A stretch of DNA of 20,055 nucleotides from Salmonirosea sp038204185 (GTDB lineage: Bacteria > Bacteroidota > Bacteroidia > Cytophagales > Spirosomataceae): the NCBI GenBank assembly GCA_038204185.1, contig JBBRDE010000076.1, forward strand, positions 1-20,055, in the 5' to 3' direction. A model generated the notes under the pieces. That model ran no database searches, was not told the origin of the DNA, and was given only the letters and a program-made list of their open reading frames with translations. This document shows positions 7,417 through 13,762 of this stretch, piece after piece. Each line of letters opens with the position of its first letter. The first letter of the stretch is position 1. The translations under genes were made by a program, and so were the position numbers.

Positions 7417-7796
7417 TTAACAACTTAGGTTTGGAAAACTTCGGCTTTTTCCCCTGTAATATCCATGCCATTGACCTTAAGTCAGTCGCCGGAAGACGTA
7501 GTTTGGCGCAGGGTTTCCATTCCCTGAATAAGTTTTAAGAAAGTCCATAAGCACAAAACCCGGCAGGTACCACTTTTTGTGCTCGAAGTAGAGACACCTC
7601 TACGGCGAGCAACCCCGACGGGAGTCGAAACCGCGTTGCCTGATTAAAAAAGTTTCTCTATGGCTCATTTAATGTCAGGTACCCTATGCGCTAGCCGACG
7701 GGGCTGTATCCAATAATACACCCTCAGTCCAAGGGTGGCCCCATGGTTTTGTGAAATATTATTTTATAGTTCACAAAGTTTCAAACGGTGAATAAA
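7417..7796. other. Noncoding stretch between IS and par cassette
   Basis: No gene is seen. 7590-7640 contains an imperfect hairpin (GCAACCCCG with CCGCGTTGC), which on the minus strand superficially resembles a tRNA T-arm (GGTTTCGACTCCC). No tRNA body is present. The stretch probably carries the par promoter near its right end. Confidence 0.35.
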
Positions 7797-7838
7797 ACAA
7801 CTACATTTACAACTAAAACAACAACTGAATTAAGTTTG
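7797..7838. promoter_or_regulatory. 12-bp-phased ACAAC array C, parA operator
   Basis: ACAACT starts at 7797, 7809 and 7821, and a degenerate inverted copy AGTTTG fits the same 12-bp phase at 7833, two bases before the parA ATG. The array directly abuts the start codon, so it probably acts as operator for the cassette as well as, or instead of, a partition site. Confidence 0.7.
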
Positions 7839-7840
7839 GG

Positions 7841-8494
7841 ATGATTTACACGATAGGCGGAATAAAAGGAGGCAGCGGCAAAACAACCATTGCCACTAAT
7901 CTGGCAGTTTTTCTAGCCAATAAGAAGCGTGATATTTTGCTCGTCGATGCGGACGACCAAGAGTCAGCAACCGATTTTACGGCCTTTCGTAATCAGACCC
8001 TGGACGGGTTACTCGACTATACAGCTGTTAAGATTACGGGTAGCGATCTTAACGGTCAGGTCAAACGCCTGAGTGAAAAGTATGATGATATTATCATAGA
8101 TGTTGGCGGCCGCGATACCGTTAGCCAGCGTTCAGCCTTGACCGTCTCGAACGTTGCCCTATTCCCTTTTGCCGCCCGTTCCTTTGACATCTGGACACTT
8201 AACAAAGTCAATGCCCTGTTAAACGAAGTGTTGCCCTTCAATCCGAACCTTGTCTGCCTGACCTTTATCAACAAGGCTGATGCAAGAGGTAACCATAAGG
8301 ACGACGCAGCCGAATTGCTGAGAAGCTCAAATATGCTTGTTTTCCTGGATACACCCATCGGCAACCGTATAGCTTTTGGCAATGCCGCAGCGGAAGGGTT
8401 AGGAGTCATCGAGATAAAACCTGCTGACGATAAGGCTATTAACGAATTCAATGCCCTATACAGGGGTATTGAAAATTCAATGAAAGCCCAATAA
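7841..8494 (+). CDS. parA: ParA-type partition ATPase
   Basis: This 217-aa protein starts directly with the deviant Walker A box, GGIKGGSGKTT (K9 to T16). LLVDADDQ (residues 33-40) is the A' motif and IIIDVGG (D87) the Walker B. It lacks the N-terminal helix-turn-helix of long ParA proteins, so it fits the short (type Ib) class. That class segregates plasmids by dynamic nucleoid binding together with a small DNA-binding partner. The likely partner follows 67 bp downstream. The ATG at 7841 is preceded by phased ACAACT hexamers. The gene is intact. A second ParA-like ATPase at 12529-13290 is very different and sits in a transfer context. Confidence 0.88.
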   Translation: MIYTIGGIKGGSGKTTIATNLAVFLANKKRDILLVDADDQESATDFTAFRNQTLDGLLDYTAVKITGSDLNGQVKRLSEKYDDIIIDVGGRDTVSQRSALTVSNVALFPFAARSFDIWTLNKVNALLNEVLPFNPNLVCLTFINKADARGNHKDDAAELLRSSNMLVFLDTPIGNRIAFGNAAAEGLGVIEIKPADDKAINEFNALYRGIENSMKAQ

Positions 8495-8508
8495 TTGCAT
8501 TTTCTCCA

Positions 8509-8550
8509 ACAACTTTTTTTAGTTGTTAAAATACAACCAAAAAAACAACC
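8509..8550. promoter_or_regulatory. 12-bp-phased ACAAC array D, upstream of the par partner
   Basis: ACAACT 8509, AGTTGT 8521, ACAACC 8533 and ACAACC 8545 start every 12 bp between parA and the next gene. The position suggests autoregulation of the small DNA-binding protein and/or a partition site. Confidence 0.75.
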
Positions 8551-8561
8551 TGATAACCGAC

Positions 8562-8843
8562 ATGGCCATGATAAAGAAAAAGCCCAGATTGGCACTGCCT
8601 CCAACGTCACCTGAACTTGACGAAAAGGCCATGAAAGCTATGATTGATAAGGGCGGTTCACCAATCGCTAAAAATGATCCCTTACTCATGGAGGATAAAT
8701 TGAAATCCTTCACTTTCAAAATCTATGAAAGCGAGTTGGCCAGGATTAGAGAGATTACAAGTCGAAAGCCTAAACGTGACCGCCAATCCATTCACGATTT
8801 TGTTCTGTCGGCAGTTCAGGAAAAAATAGAGAAAGATATTTAA
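8562..8843 (+). CDS. Partition DNA-binding protein, ribbon-helix-helix-like
   Basis: This 93-aa protein follows parA. Residues about 47-93 (LKSFTFKIYESELARIREI, then SIHDFVLSAVQEKIEKDI) look like a strand, helix, turn, helix, as in ribbon-helix-helix proteins. These are the usual partners of short ParA ATPases (ParG and omega-type). The N-terminal half is basic and proline-rich, so probably flexible; in ParG-like proteins that arm stimulates the ATPase. Start: the ATG at 8562 gives MAMIKKKPRL. A TTG at 8523 would run back through array D and is unlikely. Phased ACAAC hexamers lie on both sides, the downstream set beginning at the last base of the stop codon. Two partial copies of the 3' half exist (3542-3655 and 9773-9919). 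The fold assignment is by pattern only. Confidence 0.75.
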   Translation: MAMIKKKPRLALPPTSPELDEKAMKAMIDKGGSPIAKNDPLLMEDKLKSFTFKIYESELARIREITSRKPKRDRQSIHDFVLSAVQEKIEKDI

Positions 8844-8884
8844 CAACCGGTCTAAGTTCTGGTATTAGTTGTAAAAGTGGTTGT
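8843..8884. repeat. 12-bp-phased ACAAC array E, downstream of the par partner
   Basis: ACAACC 8843, AGTTCT 8855 (one mismatch), AGTTGT 8867 and GGTTGT 8879 start every 12 bp. The orientation pattern (one direct, three inverted) is the same as at 9919 and, on the other strand, at 3495. Candidate centromere. Confidence 0.75.
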
Positions 8885-9054
8885 AAAAAGAAAGAGAACG
8901 CGTGAACTGAATCCATTTGGGACTTTTATTAGTTGCCAGAGTAGGGCATCACTGCGACACTAGGTGGGACATTTATTAAATGAAACACCATTCACAGGTC
9001 TTTTTGGAAGTTGTCCCCAGACACATGCAAGTTTGTTGGTAAATCGGACCGACT

Positions 9055-9500
9055 ATGAAAAACCAGCAGTTGGCAGTAAAGGATAAGATCCCGGGAAAAA
9101 CGATCAAAATTGCCCCCTTCCGCAAGGACATTCGCCAAACGGTTGCCCACAGGCACAATAGCTATGTCGAGTTGATTTACCTCTTGCAGGGGCGGGGGTA
9201 CCACACCATTGACTCCGAAGGGTTTGCTATCAATACTACTCCACAGCTTTCTTCATCCGCCTGGCACAGACCCACCGCAGGGGGCGGGAAAGCGAGCCCG
9301 AGGGGTTAGTGCGGATTGTGAAAGGGGAATTCCTAGACGAGTACCTAGGCAAGCGGGTGCATGAACTCTTTATCCAGTGGGCGCCTTGGCTGGTGTGGCG
9401 GTTTGCGACCCAAGCACCTTCAAGAGTATTTTCAAACTGCTACTGCGTGAGTGGACCAGTGGTGGTGGGTAAAGGGCAGGAGGATCTGTTCCAGAGATAG
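9055..9500 (+). pseudogene. Broken AraC-type regulator
   Basis: The start at 9055 gives a protein whose first 60 residues resemble the sugar-binding cupin of AraC-family regulators in this phylum (IKIAPFRKDIRQTVAHRHNS, then YVELIYLLQGRGYHTIDS). At about 9240 a frameshift occurs. The other frame continues plausibly as FFIRLAQTHR and EGLVRIVKGEFLDEYL. Further shifts follow near 9400-9430 (TFKSIFKLLLREW in another frame). No helix-turn-helix DNA-binding domain can be found downstream. It is non-functional as a regulator. The family call rests on the pattern H(R/K)HNSY-E-IYL-GxGxHTID only. Confidence 0.6.
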
Positions 9501-9750
9501 GGGCAACTGCTCAGCGGCAACCCGGCCCGGGATTTCTTCACGATCACCACTACATCCAGGAGAAAGGCATCCTGCTGGTCAATCTGAGCTATTCACTCCG
9601 CCCTTGAGCAAGCGCGCCAAGCTGCCGGGTAACGAGTATGGGGACAAGGAGTTTTAACCAGTTGCGGGAGGTAAGGGGTTAGCCACCTCGACTTTGGTGT
9701 AATTCTCTCGTTGCAAGTGAGCCTAACGTTACTCAATCCTGTCATTGACT
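9501..9750. other. Degraded coding-like stretch
   Basis: Short fragments in changing frames, for example HYIQEKGILLVNLSYSL (about 9550-9600) and LSKRAKLPGNEYGDKEF ending near 9657, look like remains of one or more genes. No family is recognised and no intact gene is present. Confidence 0.3.
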
Positions 9751-9779
9751 TACCAATGTGAGCGGCTCCCCTAAATTGA
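9751..9779. repeat. Possible solo insertion-sequence end
   Basis: TTACCAATGTGAGCGGCTCC followed by CCTAAATTG. Related strings lie at 6179 (GTACGAATGTGGGCGCACCC) and 10339 (GTACGAATGTTAGCGGCCAC). The form TGTNAGCGGCNNCCC resembles IS21-type termini as I remember them. It forms the exact junction with the truncated par gene copy, which starts at AAATTG. Confidence 0.35.
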
Positions 9780-9919
9780 AATCCTTCACTTTCAAAACCT
9801 ATGAAAGCGAGTTGGCCAGGTTCAGAGAGATTATAAGCCTAAAGACCAAACGGGACCGCTCATCCATTTACATTTTTGTTCTATCAGCGATTCAGGAAAA
9901 AATAGAGAAGGACATTTAA
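9773..9919 (+). pseudogene. Truncated second copy of the partition DNA-binding gene
   Basis: From AAATTGAAATCC onward this closely copies the 3' half of the gene at 8562-8843. It has an uninterrupted frame of 48 codons (KLKSFTFKTYESELARFREI to IQEKIEKDI) and a stop at 9917-9919. The N-terminal half and the ATG are missing. A TTG at 9776 could still start a 47-aa protein made of the ribbon-helix-helix-like domain alone. Differences from the parent are scattered missense changes with the frame kept, which may mean selection or simply youth. The phased array follows it, as in the parent. Confidence 0.7.
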
Positions 9920-9960
9920 CAACCTATATAAGCTGTATTGTTGGTTGTCAATATAGTTGT
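9919..9960. repeat. 12-bp-phased ACAAC array F
   Basis: ACAACC 9919, AGCTGT 9931 (one mismatch), GGTTGT 9943 and AGTTGT 9955 start every 12 bp. It follows the truncated par gene copy and repeats the layout of array E. Confidence 0.75.
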
Positions 9961-10124
9961 AAAATGGACGGAAATATATAAATGATGGAGTAATTAAGAG
10001 ATTTGGGATAGTTTACAGTCAGCTGTTGCATGACGTATAAATCCCGGCAACGTAACGGTGGGCCTGGGGCGGAAGAGTTGGCCCTGGGCGTAGCATTGTA
10101 CGTCATCATTGATGTAATGGCCAC

Positions 10125-10177
10125 TCGACTTACCAGCTCGATCGCCGGCTTTCTAAATCATCGAGCTGGTAAGTCGA
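10125..10177. repeat. Perfect 18-bp inverted repeat
   Basis: TCGACTTACCAGCTCGAT (10125-10142) and ATCGAGCTGGTAAGTCGA (10160-10177) are exact complements with a 17-nt spacer. No T-run follows. It lies in an open frame (10030-10233) that I do not accept as a gene. It could be a recombination or protein-binding site. Confidence 0.6.
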
Positions 10178-10267
10178 CTCTAGGGGATTTGTTTTGGATT
10201 CGGGGTTGTTTTTCCTTAGGATCTCTTACATGATGTAAGACACATAGTTGGTGAATTTTGGCCTAGT

Positions 10268-10312
10268 TTAAAGAAATGGGGGTAATGTTCCAGATTACCC
10301 CCGTTTCTTTAA
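10268..10312. repeat. Long hairpin, 19-bp arms
   Basis: TTAAAGAAATGGGGGTAAT (10268-10286) and ATTACCCCCGTTTCTTTAA (10294-10312) pair with one mismatch and a 7-nt loop. The A/T-rich base and G/C-rich middle would suit a bidirectional terminator, but no gene on either side clearly needs one. It could also be a miniature element. Confidence 0.55.
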
Positions 10313-10338
10313 TGAATGCCACATTTGATGTGAAATTT

Positions 10339-10363
10339 CGTACGAATGTTAGCGGCCACCCAA
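10339..10363. repeat. Possible solo insertion-sequence end
   Basis: CGTACGAATGTTAGCGGCCA then CCC. It resembles the strings at 6179 and 9751. It lies between the long hairpin and the second copy of the dispersed repeat. Confidence 0.3.
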
Positions 10364-10367
10364 TGGA

Positions 10368-10464
10368 GGCAATTTTGAGCCTTTTCACGGCCTGAGATTC
10401 GCTTATTTGCCCAAGGGTGGACTGGAAACTCCGTGTACGAGAGTCACGAGGAAAATTGTACCTT
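10368..10464. repeat. Dispersed repeat, copy 2 (inverted relative to 5573)
   Basis: On the minus strand this reads AAGGTACAATTTT, then ACACGGAGTTT, TTGGGCAAATAAGC and AATCTCAGGCC, matching 5573-5668 over its whole length with scattered differences. It ends about 60 bp before the antitoxin gene. Confidence 0.65.
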
Positions 10465-10525
10465 TGAGTAGTAAAGGCCCTAAAAGGGATAAAATTAGAG
10501 ATATATAAATAAAAACAGGAAATCC

Positions 10526-10786
10526 ATGCTGACTTTACCTTCACCACTTCGCCTCAACGAGGCCCAAGTCACCCTGCTTGAACTGTTCCAGCATCGTCAA
10601 ATGTCGGCAGACGAATTAGAATCTCTTAAAGACACATTAGTCAAGCACCTGACCCATGAGCTGGATCAGGAGATCGATCTGGTTATGAAAAGGGAAAAAC
10701 TGACCCCGGCCGACATTGCGAAGCGTACGGAATCCATTAATGAGAACCGGACGGAGTACATCAAGAAAGCCCGGCAGAGGAAATGA
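10526..10786 (+). CDS. Antitoxin-like protein paired with PIN toxin
   Basis: This 86-aa, helix-rich, charged protein has no membrane span (start MLTLPSPLRLNEAQ, end IKKARQRK). It stands directly before a PIN-domain gene whose ATG (10783) overlaps its stop (10784-10786), the usual antitoxin-first arrangement with translational coupling. The family is not one I can name. The antitoxin role is inferred from the pairing. AGGAA at about 10516-10520 lies a few bases before the ATG and could act as a ribosome site. The C-terminal 30 residues are strongly charged, as in antitoxin segments that wrap the toxin. The frame is intact although the partner is broken. Confidence 0.65.
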   Translation: MLTLPSPLRLNEAQVTLLELFQHRQMSADELESLKDTLVKHLTHELDQEIDLVMKREKLTPADIAKRTESINENRTEYIKKARQRK

Positions 10787-11201
10787 TGAAGGCCGTCATT
10801 GATACCAATGGGCTTTTGAATTCAATCCCAAAGAATTCTGACAAGCGGTGGTTGTGTACGATGCCTTCGTTGCCAGATAATTCACCTGGGTACTCAGTAA
10901 TGAGATCGTATCGGAATATTCGGAAATGATTGCTCTGATGTATAGCGAGCAGGCTGCGGAAATTGTCGTATCAACCTTGCTGGCGGCTCCCAACACCCAA
11001 CGCTTTGAGTCATTTTTCAAGTGGCAGTTGGTCGAGGCCGATCCTGACGACAATAAATTCGTGGATTGTGCCATCGGGTCCAACGCCGATTATTTGGTTT
11101 CGGACGACCGGCATATTCGGGGGCTTCTAAAAATCGAGAATCTTTTTCCTCCCGTTCCTGTCGTTACGTTTGAGCAATTCCGTGAAATAGTGAAGGGCTA
11201 A
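10783..11201 (+). pseudogene. PIN-domain toxin, frameshifted and interrupted
   Basis: The start MMKAVIDTNGLLNSIPKNS carries the first PIN aspartate (VIDTN). Homology then moves to another frame at about 10857 (YDAFVAR), meets a TAA stop at 10878-10880, and continues FTWVLSNEIVSEYSEM into an open stretch ending at 11201. That stretch contains DPDDNKFVDCA and DYLVSDDRHI, the remaining acidic positions of the family (TIGR00305-like, 'putative toxin component, PIN family'). Two separate lesions make a functional ribonuclease unlikely. A shorter product from the ATG at 10926 would lack the first catalytic residue. Confidence 0.8.
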
Positions 11202-11479
11202 CTGGGTAGCTCGTGGAGATTACCAGCCTGTCCGCTCCGTTTTTTTTGCAAAAATGCCCGCAGTTCCTCCGAATCCACCACTTCTACTTCCCCGGTTAAG
11301 CCTGATATAAATCATCCCACGCCCCGAAAATTCCGCACCGCATAGCGGAATTCGTAGGGATACTTGCCCCTTTGTCTTTCAGGGTCAGGTACGCTCGCGA
11401 CACAAGAAACTCTTCAAAAAGCAACCATCGCCCCAAATGTGTTAACTACCCTAAGTCCATAATGCTGGGATAGAATGCG
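11202..11479. other. Spacer with a possible minus-strand remnant
   Basis: No intact gene is present. On the minus strand, 11211-11296 reads FISGLTGEVEVVDSEELRAF and ends in HELPS and a stop, preceded by a stop. It is protein-like but too short to assign. Nothing else is supported. Confidence 0.3.
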
Positions 11480-11890
11480 TTATTTCAGACCTTGGATCAC
11501 TTCATCCAGGTCCGATTTCAAAAGACCGTCGTGAAGGACGGGATTGTACAGTAAGGAGAGTGCTTCTTTATGCCCGGACCAGAACCGTCCATCAGAGCTT
11601 CGTTCGACAATTTCGTCCCTGATGCCGTCGTAGCCCAGCATCTTATAAATCGCCTTGAAAAGTGGCAGATGCTTATCTTCTTCATTAAAACCCGGTTATC
11701 CGGATCTGAAGCGGATGTGTCCTTCGACTCTCCTGCTGACCATAAGGCCACCGATTTTGACGGTCCGCTCGGCGGTAGGGACTGCATCTGGCTGTGTTAA
11801 GCAAAGCAATCTCCTCCTGGCAAAAACGGATATCAGCGGGGTTGAGAAAGTATTCACCTCCCTTCGTCCGTCAGGGGCTGAGCATGTTTG
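11480..11890 (-). pseudogene. Degraded unknown gene
   Basis: On the minus strand the most protein-like reading runs GGEYFLNPADIRFCQEEIAL (about 11865-11800). A frameshift leads to VPTAERTVKIGGLMVSRRVE, and a TAA follows at 11696-11698. A clean 71-codon tail comes next (PGFNEEDKHLPLFKAIYKML to SDLDEVIQGLK) with its stop at 11480-11482. No family is recognised. The tail looks like a soluble helical domain (IYKMLGYDGIRDEIVERSSD). At least one frameshift and one stop mean the gene is dead, or split. Confidence 0.5.
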
Positions 11891-12106
11891 AAAAAAACCA
11901 TCATTAAATGGCCGAGTTGCGACACAAATAAAAAAACCGACCCCTCCATGTATCTGCCTGGGTAGCAGCTTCGGGGCCGGGTTATTCGTACATCAGTAAG
12001 CGGAATGGCTTATATCTCCTAGGGTTGCATCCCTGCAGTGCCTCCGTCCGTTTCAGCTAACGTCGGCAGGTTCATCCTTTTTTAAGCTATGGGGGAAAGG
12101 GTGTCG
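11891..12106. other. Spacer, possible terminator for the ATPase operon
   Basis: No gene is seen. On the minus strand an imperfect stem (CCCGGCCCC with GGGGTCGG) is followed by a T-run near 11930, a weak candidate terminator for the operon that ends at 12107. Its long loop makes this uncertain. Confidence 0.25.
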
Positions 12107-12529
12107 TCATTTGTCTCCGGGCATCAGAAGCTCGATGCCCTTGAAATTCGATTTGCTGTCATTGACAATCCGGTAGTTCTGGCTTGAAACCCGGTAGACG
12201 GTACTGTCGGTCTTGGCCACAATCTGCCGCAGTCCGGCCAGTTCGGCGCGGTCTTTTTGCAGAATGAACCACAGCGCCCCCAAGAAAATACCCAGGGTCA
12301 TAATCCAGACCCCCCAGCCCCAACGGAGCAGAAGGGCCGAGATGGGAGTCATGCCTTCGTAGTAATGCTCATGGGTATTGGTCACGATTCCCCCCCTGAT
12401 CTTGTCGGCCAGCTCCCGGTTCTGTTCGTTGACGTCATCGAAGGCAATCAGCAGGGGCAGAAATTCAGGGGCGATGTCGCGCTCGGCCAGTCCGTACTTG
12501 CGGGCAAAATAGACCTTATCCTTTTCCAT
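12107..12529 (-). CDS. One-span membrane protein of the ATPase operon
   Basis: This 140-aa protein has no recognised family. A soluble N-terminal part of about 65 residues (KYGLAERDIAPEFLPLLIAF) is followed by a single hydrophobic span at about residues 70-90 (WGVWIMTLGIFLGALWFIL). A C-terminal part of about 50 residues begins with a possible short coiled coil (QKDRAELAGLRQIVAKTDST). There is no signal peptide. Its ATG overlaps the stop of the upstream ATPase gene by one base (TGATG), so the two are translationally coupled and probably made in fixed ratio. The likely role is a membrane anchor or partner for that ATPase, as inferred from coupling and topology. Confidence 0.8.
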   Translation of the reverse strand: MEKDKVYFARKYGLAERDIAPEFLPLLIAFDDVNEQNRELADKIRGGIVTNTHEHYYEGMTPISALLLRWGWGVWIMTLGIFLGALWFILQKDRAELAGLRQIVAKTDSTVYRVSSQNYRIVNDSKSNFKGIELLMPGDK

Positions 12530-13290
12530 CAGACCGAGGCCAGGGGTTCAAGAATATTGCGCAGCCGAATACGGGCGCTCATGTTCTTTTTGGCATCGTC
12601 CAGGCTCTTATCCCCGTTGGCCACCGCCATAACTTCCAGGTAGGCGTTGTCGTTGTTGCGGCTTCCCGACTTGCCCACAACCCGAATCTGATCCTCCGTG
12701 ACCAGGCCATCCTCAACCAATTCCTTCCTCATGCGCTCACTTTCACCGTCCGCTTTAAAAGTCACGTCGTTGATAAGCATGTTTACGGGAAAGAACGCTT
12801 TGAGATGGTCGTTGACGGCGGCGAAATAATCTATGTTCTCGTTCACATTGTCATCCGCCCCGGAAACGACCACGTTAAAAATAATCTCCATGCCCAATTC
12901 TTCGGCGACATAATGCAGGTTCTCACCAGTTACCTCTTCGTCATGTTCCAAAGCCTCGCGCAGCACGTTGCTTTCCGGAGCGCCCACGTCCAGAATCACC
13001 ACCTCAGGAGTGAGGGCAGCAATGTCTTCGAAGACCTGAAAGAAATGGGATTTCTTGTACTCACTGGCCGCATTGTAGATGTCGGCGACTTTCACATTTT
13101 GTTCACCGAGAATCCTGGCGTGTCGGGTCTTATTCTGGTTGGCCTTCTGGGAGCTGTCCAACAGCACTACCGCGACTTTCTGGGGGTCGCTACCCAGCAT
13201 TTTGAAATAGCCCAGGAAACTTTTGCCCACTCCACCCTTGGTTTGCAGGAAAACGGACACCTTCTTTTTCACAATCTCTTTATTTGACAT
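12529..13290 (-). CDS. ParA/VirC1-like ATPase next to mobilization genes
   Basis: This 253-aa SIMIBI-type ATPase has a deviant Walker A QTKGGVGKS (residues 16-24, signature lysine K18), a possible A' region VVLLDSSQK (about 41-49) and a Walker B VVILDVGAP (D101). After GKS it has FL instead of the usual TT, a departure from partition ParA. In transfer systems, relatives such as VirC1 and MobD-type proteins bring the relaxosome to the secretion channel. The neighbours support this: a DNA-binding-like gene upstream, a membrane protein downstream, and a divergent relaxase operon. It is unlike the partition ParA at 7841 in sequence. The start ATG at 13288-13290 is 42 bp after the preceding stop. 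A partition role for the whole plasmid cannot be excluded. Confidence 0.8.
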   Translation of the reverse strand: MSNKEIVKKKVSVFLQTKGGVGKSFLGYFKMLGSDPQKVAVVLLDSSQKANQNKTRHARILGEQNVKVADIYNAASEYKKSHFFQVFEDIAALTPEVVILDVGAPESNVLREALEHDEEVTGENLHYVAEELGMEIIFNVVVSGADDNVNENIDYFAAVNDHLKAFFPVNMLINDVTFKADGESERMRKELVEDGLVTEDQIRVVGKSGSRNNDNAYLEVMAVANGDKSLDDAKKNMSARIRLRNILEPLASV

Positions 13291-13332
13291 TATACTGAGT
13301 TTTATTTGGCAGTTGATTGATTTGAAACTCGT

Positions 13333-13707
13333 TTATCCAAAGCTTTTCTTGGGTTCGATGCTGGGCCTACGGTAATCCTTGGTTCTTTTGCTCGGGGCGG
13401 GAACAGGGTTTTCTTCTCCTGACCATTCCTGTTTTTGTTCAATGTCAGTAGGGGAGGGGTCGGAAGTTACAGAAGAGGAATCGGCAGGGGAGGCGAACCG
13501 CCGAATTACTTTCTTACCGTAATACCTTTTGAGGTTGTAGAGCTGGTTCATGTTCAGCTCTATGCCATGCTGCTCTTTAAGCTTATGACTAATCTCTTCC
13601 ATAGTCAGATCTTGCTCGATGAGAGGCAGGATGAAGCGAAAGAGGTCTCTTCCCCACTTATGCTTTCCGCAGTCTATCCGCTGCTTTATTTCGGCAATAG
13701 TTCTCAT
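13333..13707 (-). CDS. Small DNA-binding-like protein, first gene of the ATPase operon
   Basis: This is a 124-aa protein. The first 65 residues are helical, and LTMEEISHKLKEQHGIELNM followed by QLYNLKRYYGKK (about residues 34-65) looks like a helix-turn-helix ending in a basic recognition helix. The second half is proline- and serine-rich and probably disordered (PSPTDIEQKQEWSGEENP), with a basic tail. No family name is certain. It heads an operon with the VirC1-like ATPase and the membrane protein. The CTACAA array begins 56 bp upstream of its start codon, so it is the leading candidate for the protein that reads that array, either as autoregulator or as relaxosome accessory factor. MobC, encoded on the other side, is the alternative. 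Confidence 0.7.
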   Translation of the reverse strand: MRTIAEIKQRIDCGKHKWGRDLFRFILPLIEQDLTMEEISHKLKEQHGIELNMNQLYNLKRYYGKKVIRRFASPADSSSVTSDPSPTDIEQKQEWSGEENPVPAPSKRTKDYRRPSIEPKKSFG

Positions 13708-13724
13708 AGGCTGTTGAGGTCTTA

Positions 13725-13732
13725 CAAAGATA
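13725..13732 (-). promoter_or_regulatory. Candidate -7 box of the ATPase operon
   Basis: On the minus strand this reads TATCTTTG, an exact match to the Bacteroidota -7 consensus TAnnTTTG, about 17 bp before the start codon at 13707. I see no convincing -33 box at normal spacing. The leader would be very short. Confidence 0.4.
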
Positions 13733-13762
13733 AAAAGAATGGAAAAGAAGAAAAAATATTTT

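Noticed and set aside
7590..7640. tRNA or tRNA fragment on the minus strand
   Set aside because: Only a T-arm-like hairpin with one extra base is present; there is no anticodon arm, D-arm or acceptor stem.
10030..10233. 67-codon open frame on the plus strand
   Set aside because: It runs through a perfect 18-bp inverted repeat and has no recognisable fold or homologue; it lies among remnants.
11570..11800. 76-codon open frame on the plus strand
   Set aside because: The minus-strand reading of the same bases gives a more protein-like product in two joined frames, so the plus frame is taken as a shadow.
12805..13287. 160-codon open frame on the plus strand
   Set aside because: Antisense to the VirC1-like ATPase with its intact Walker motifs.
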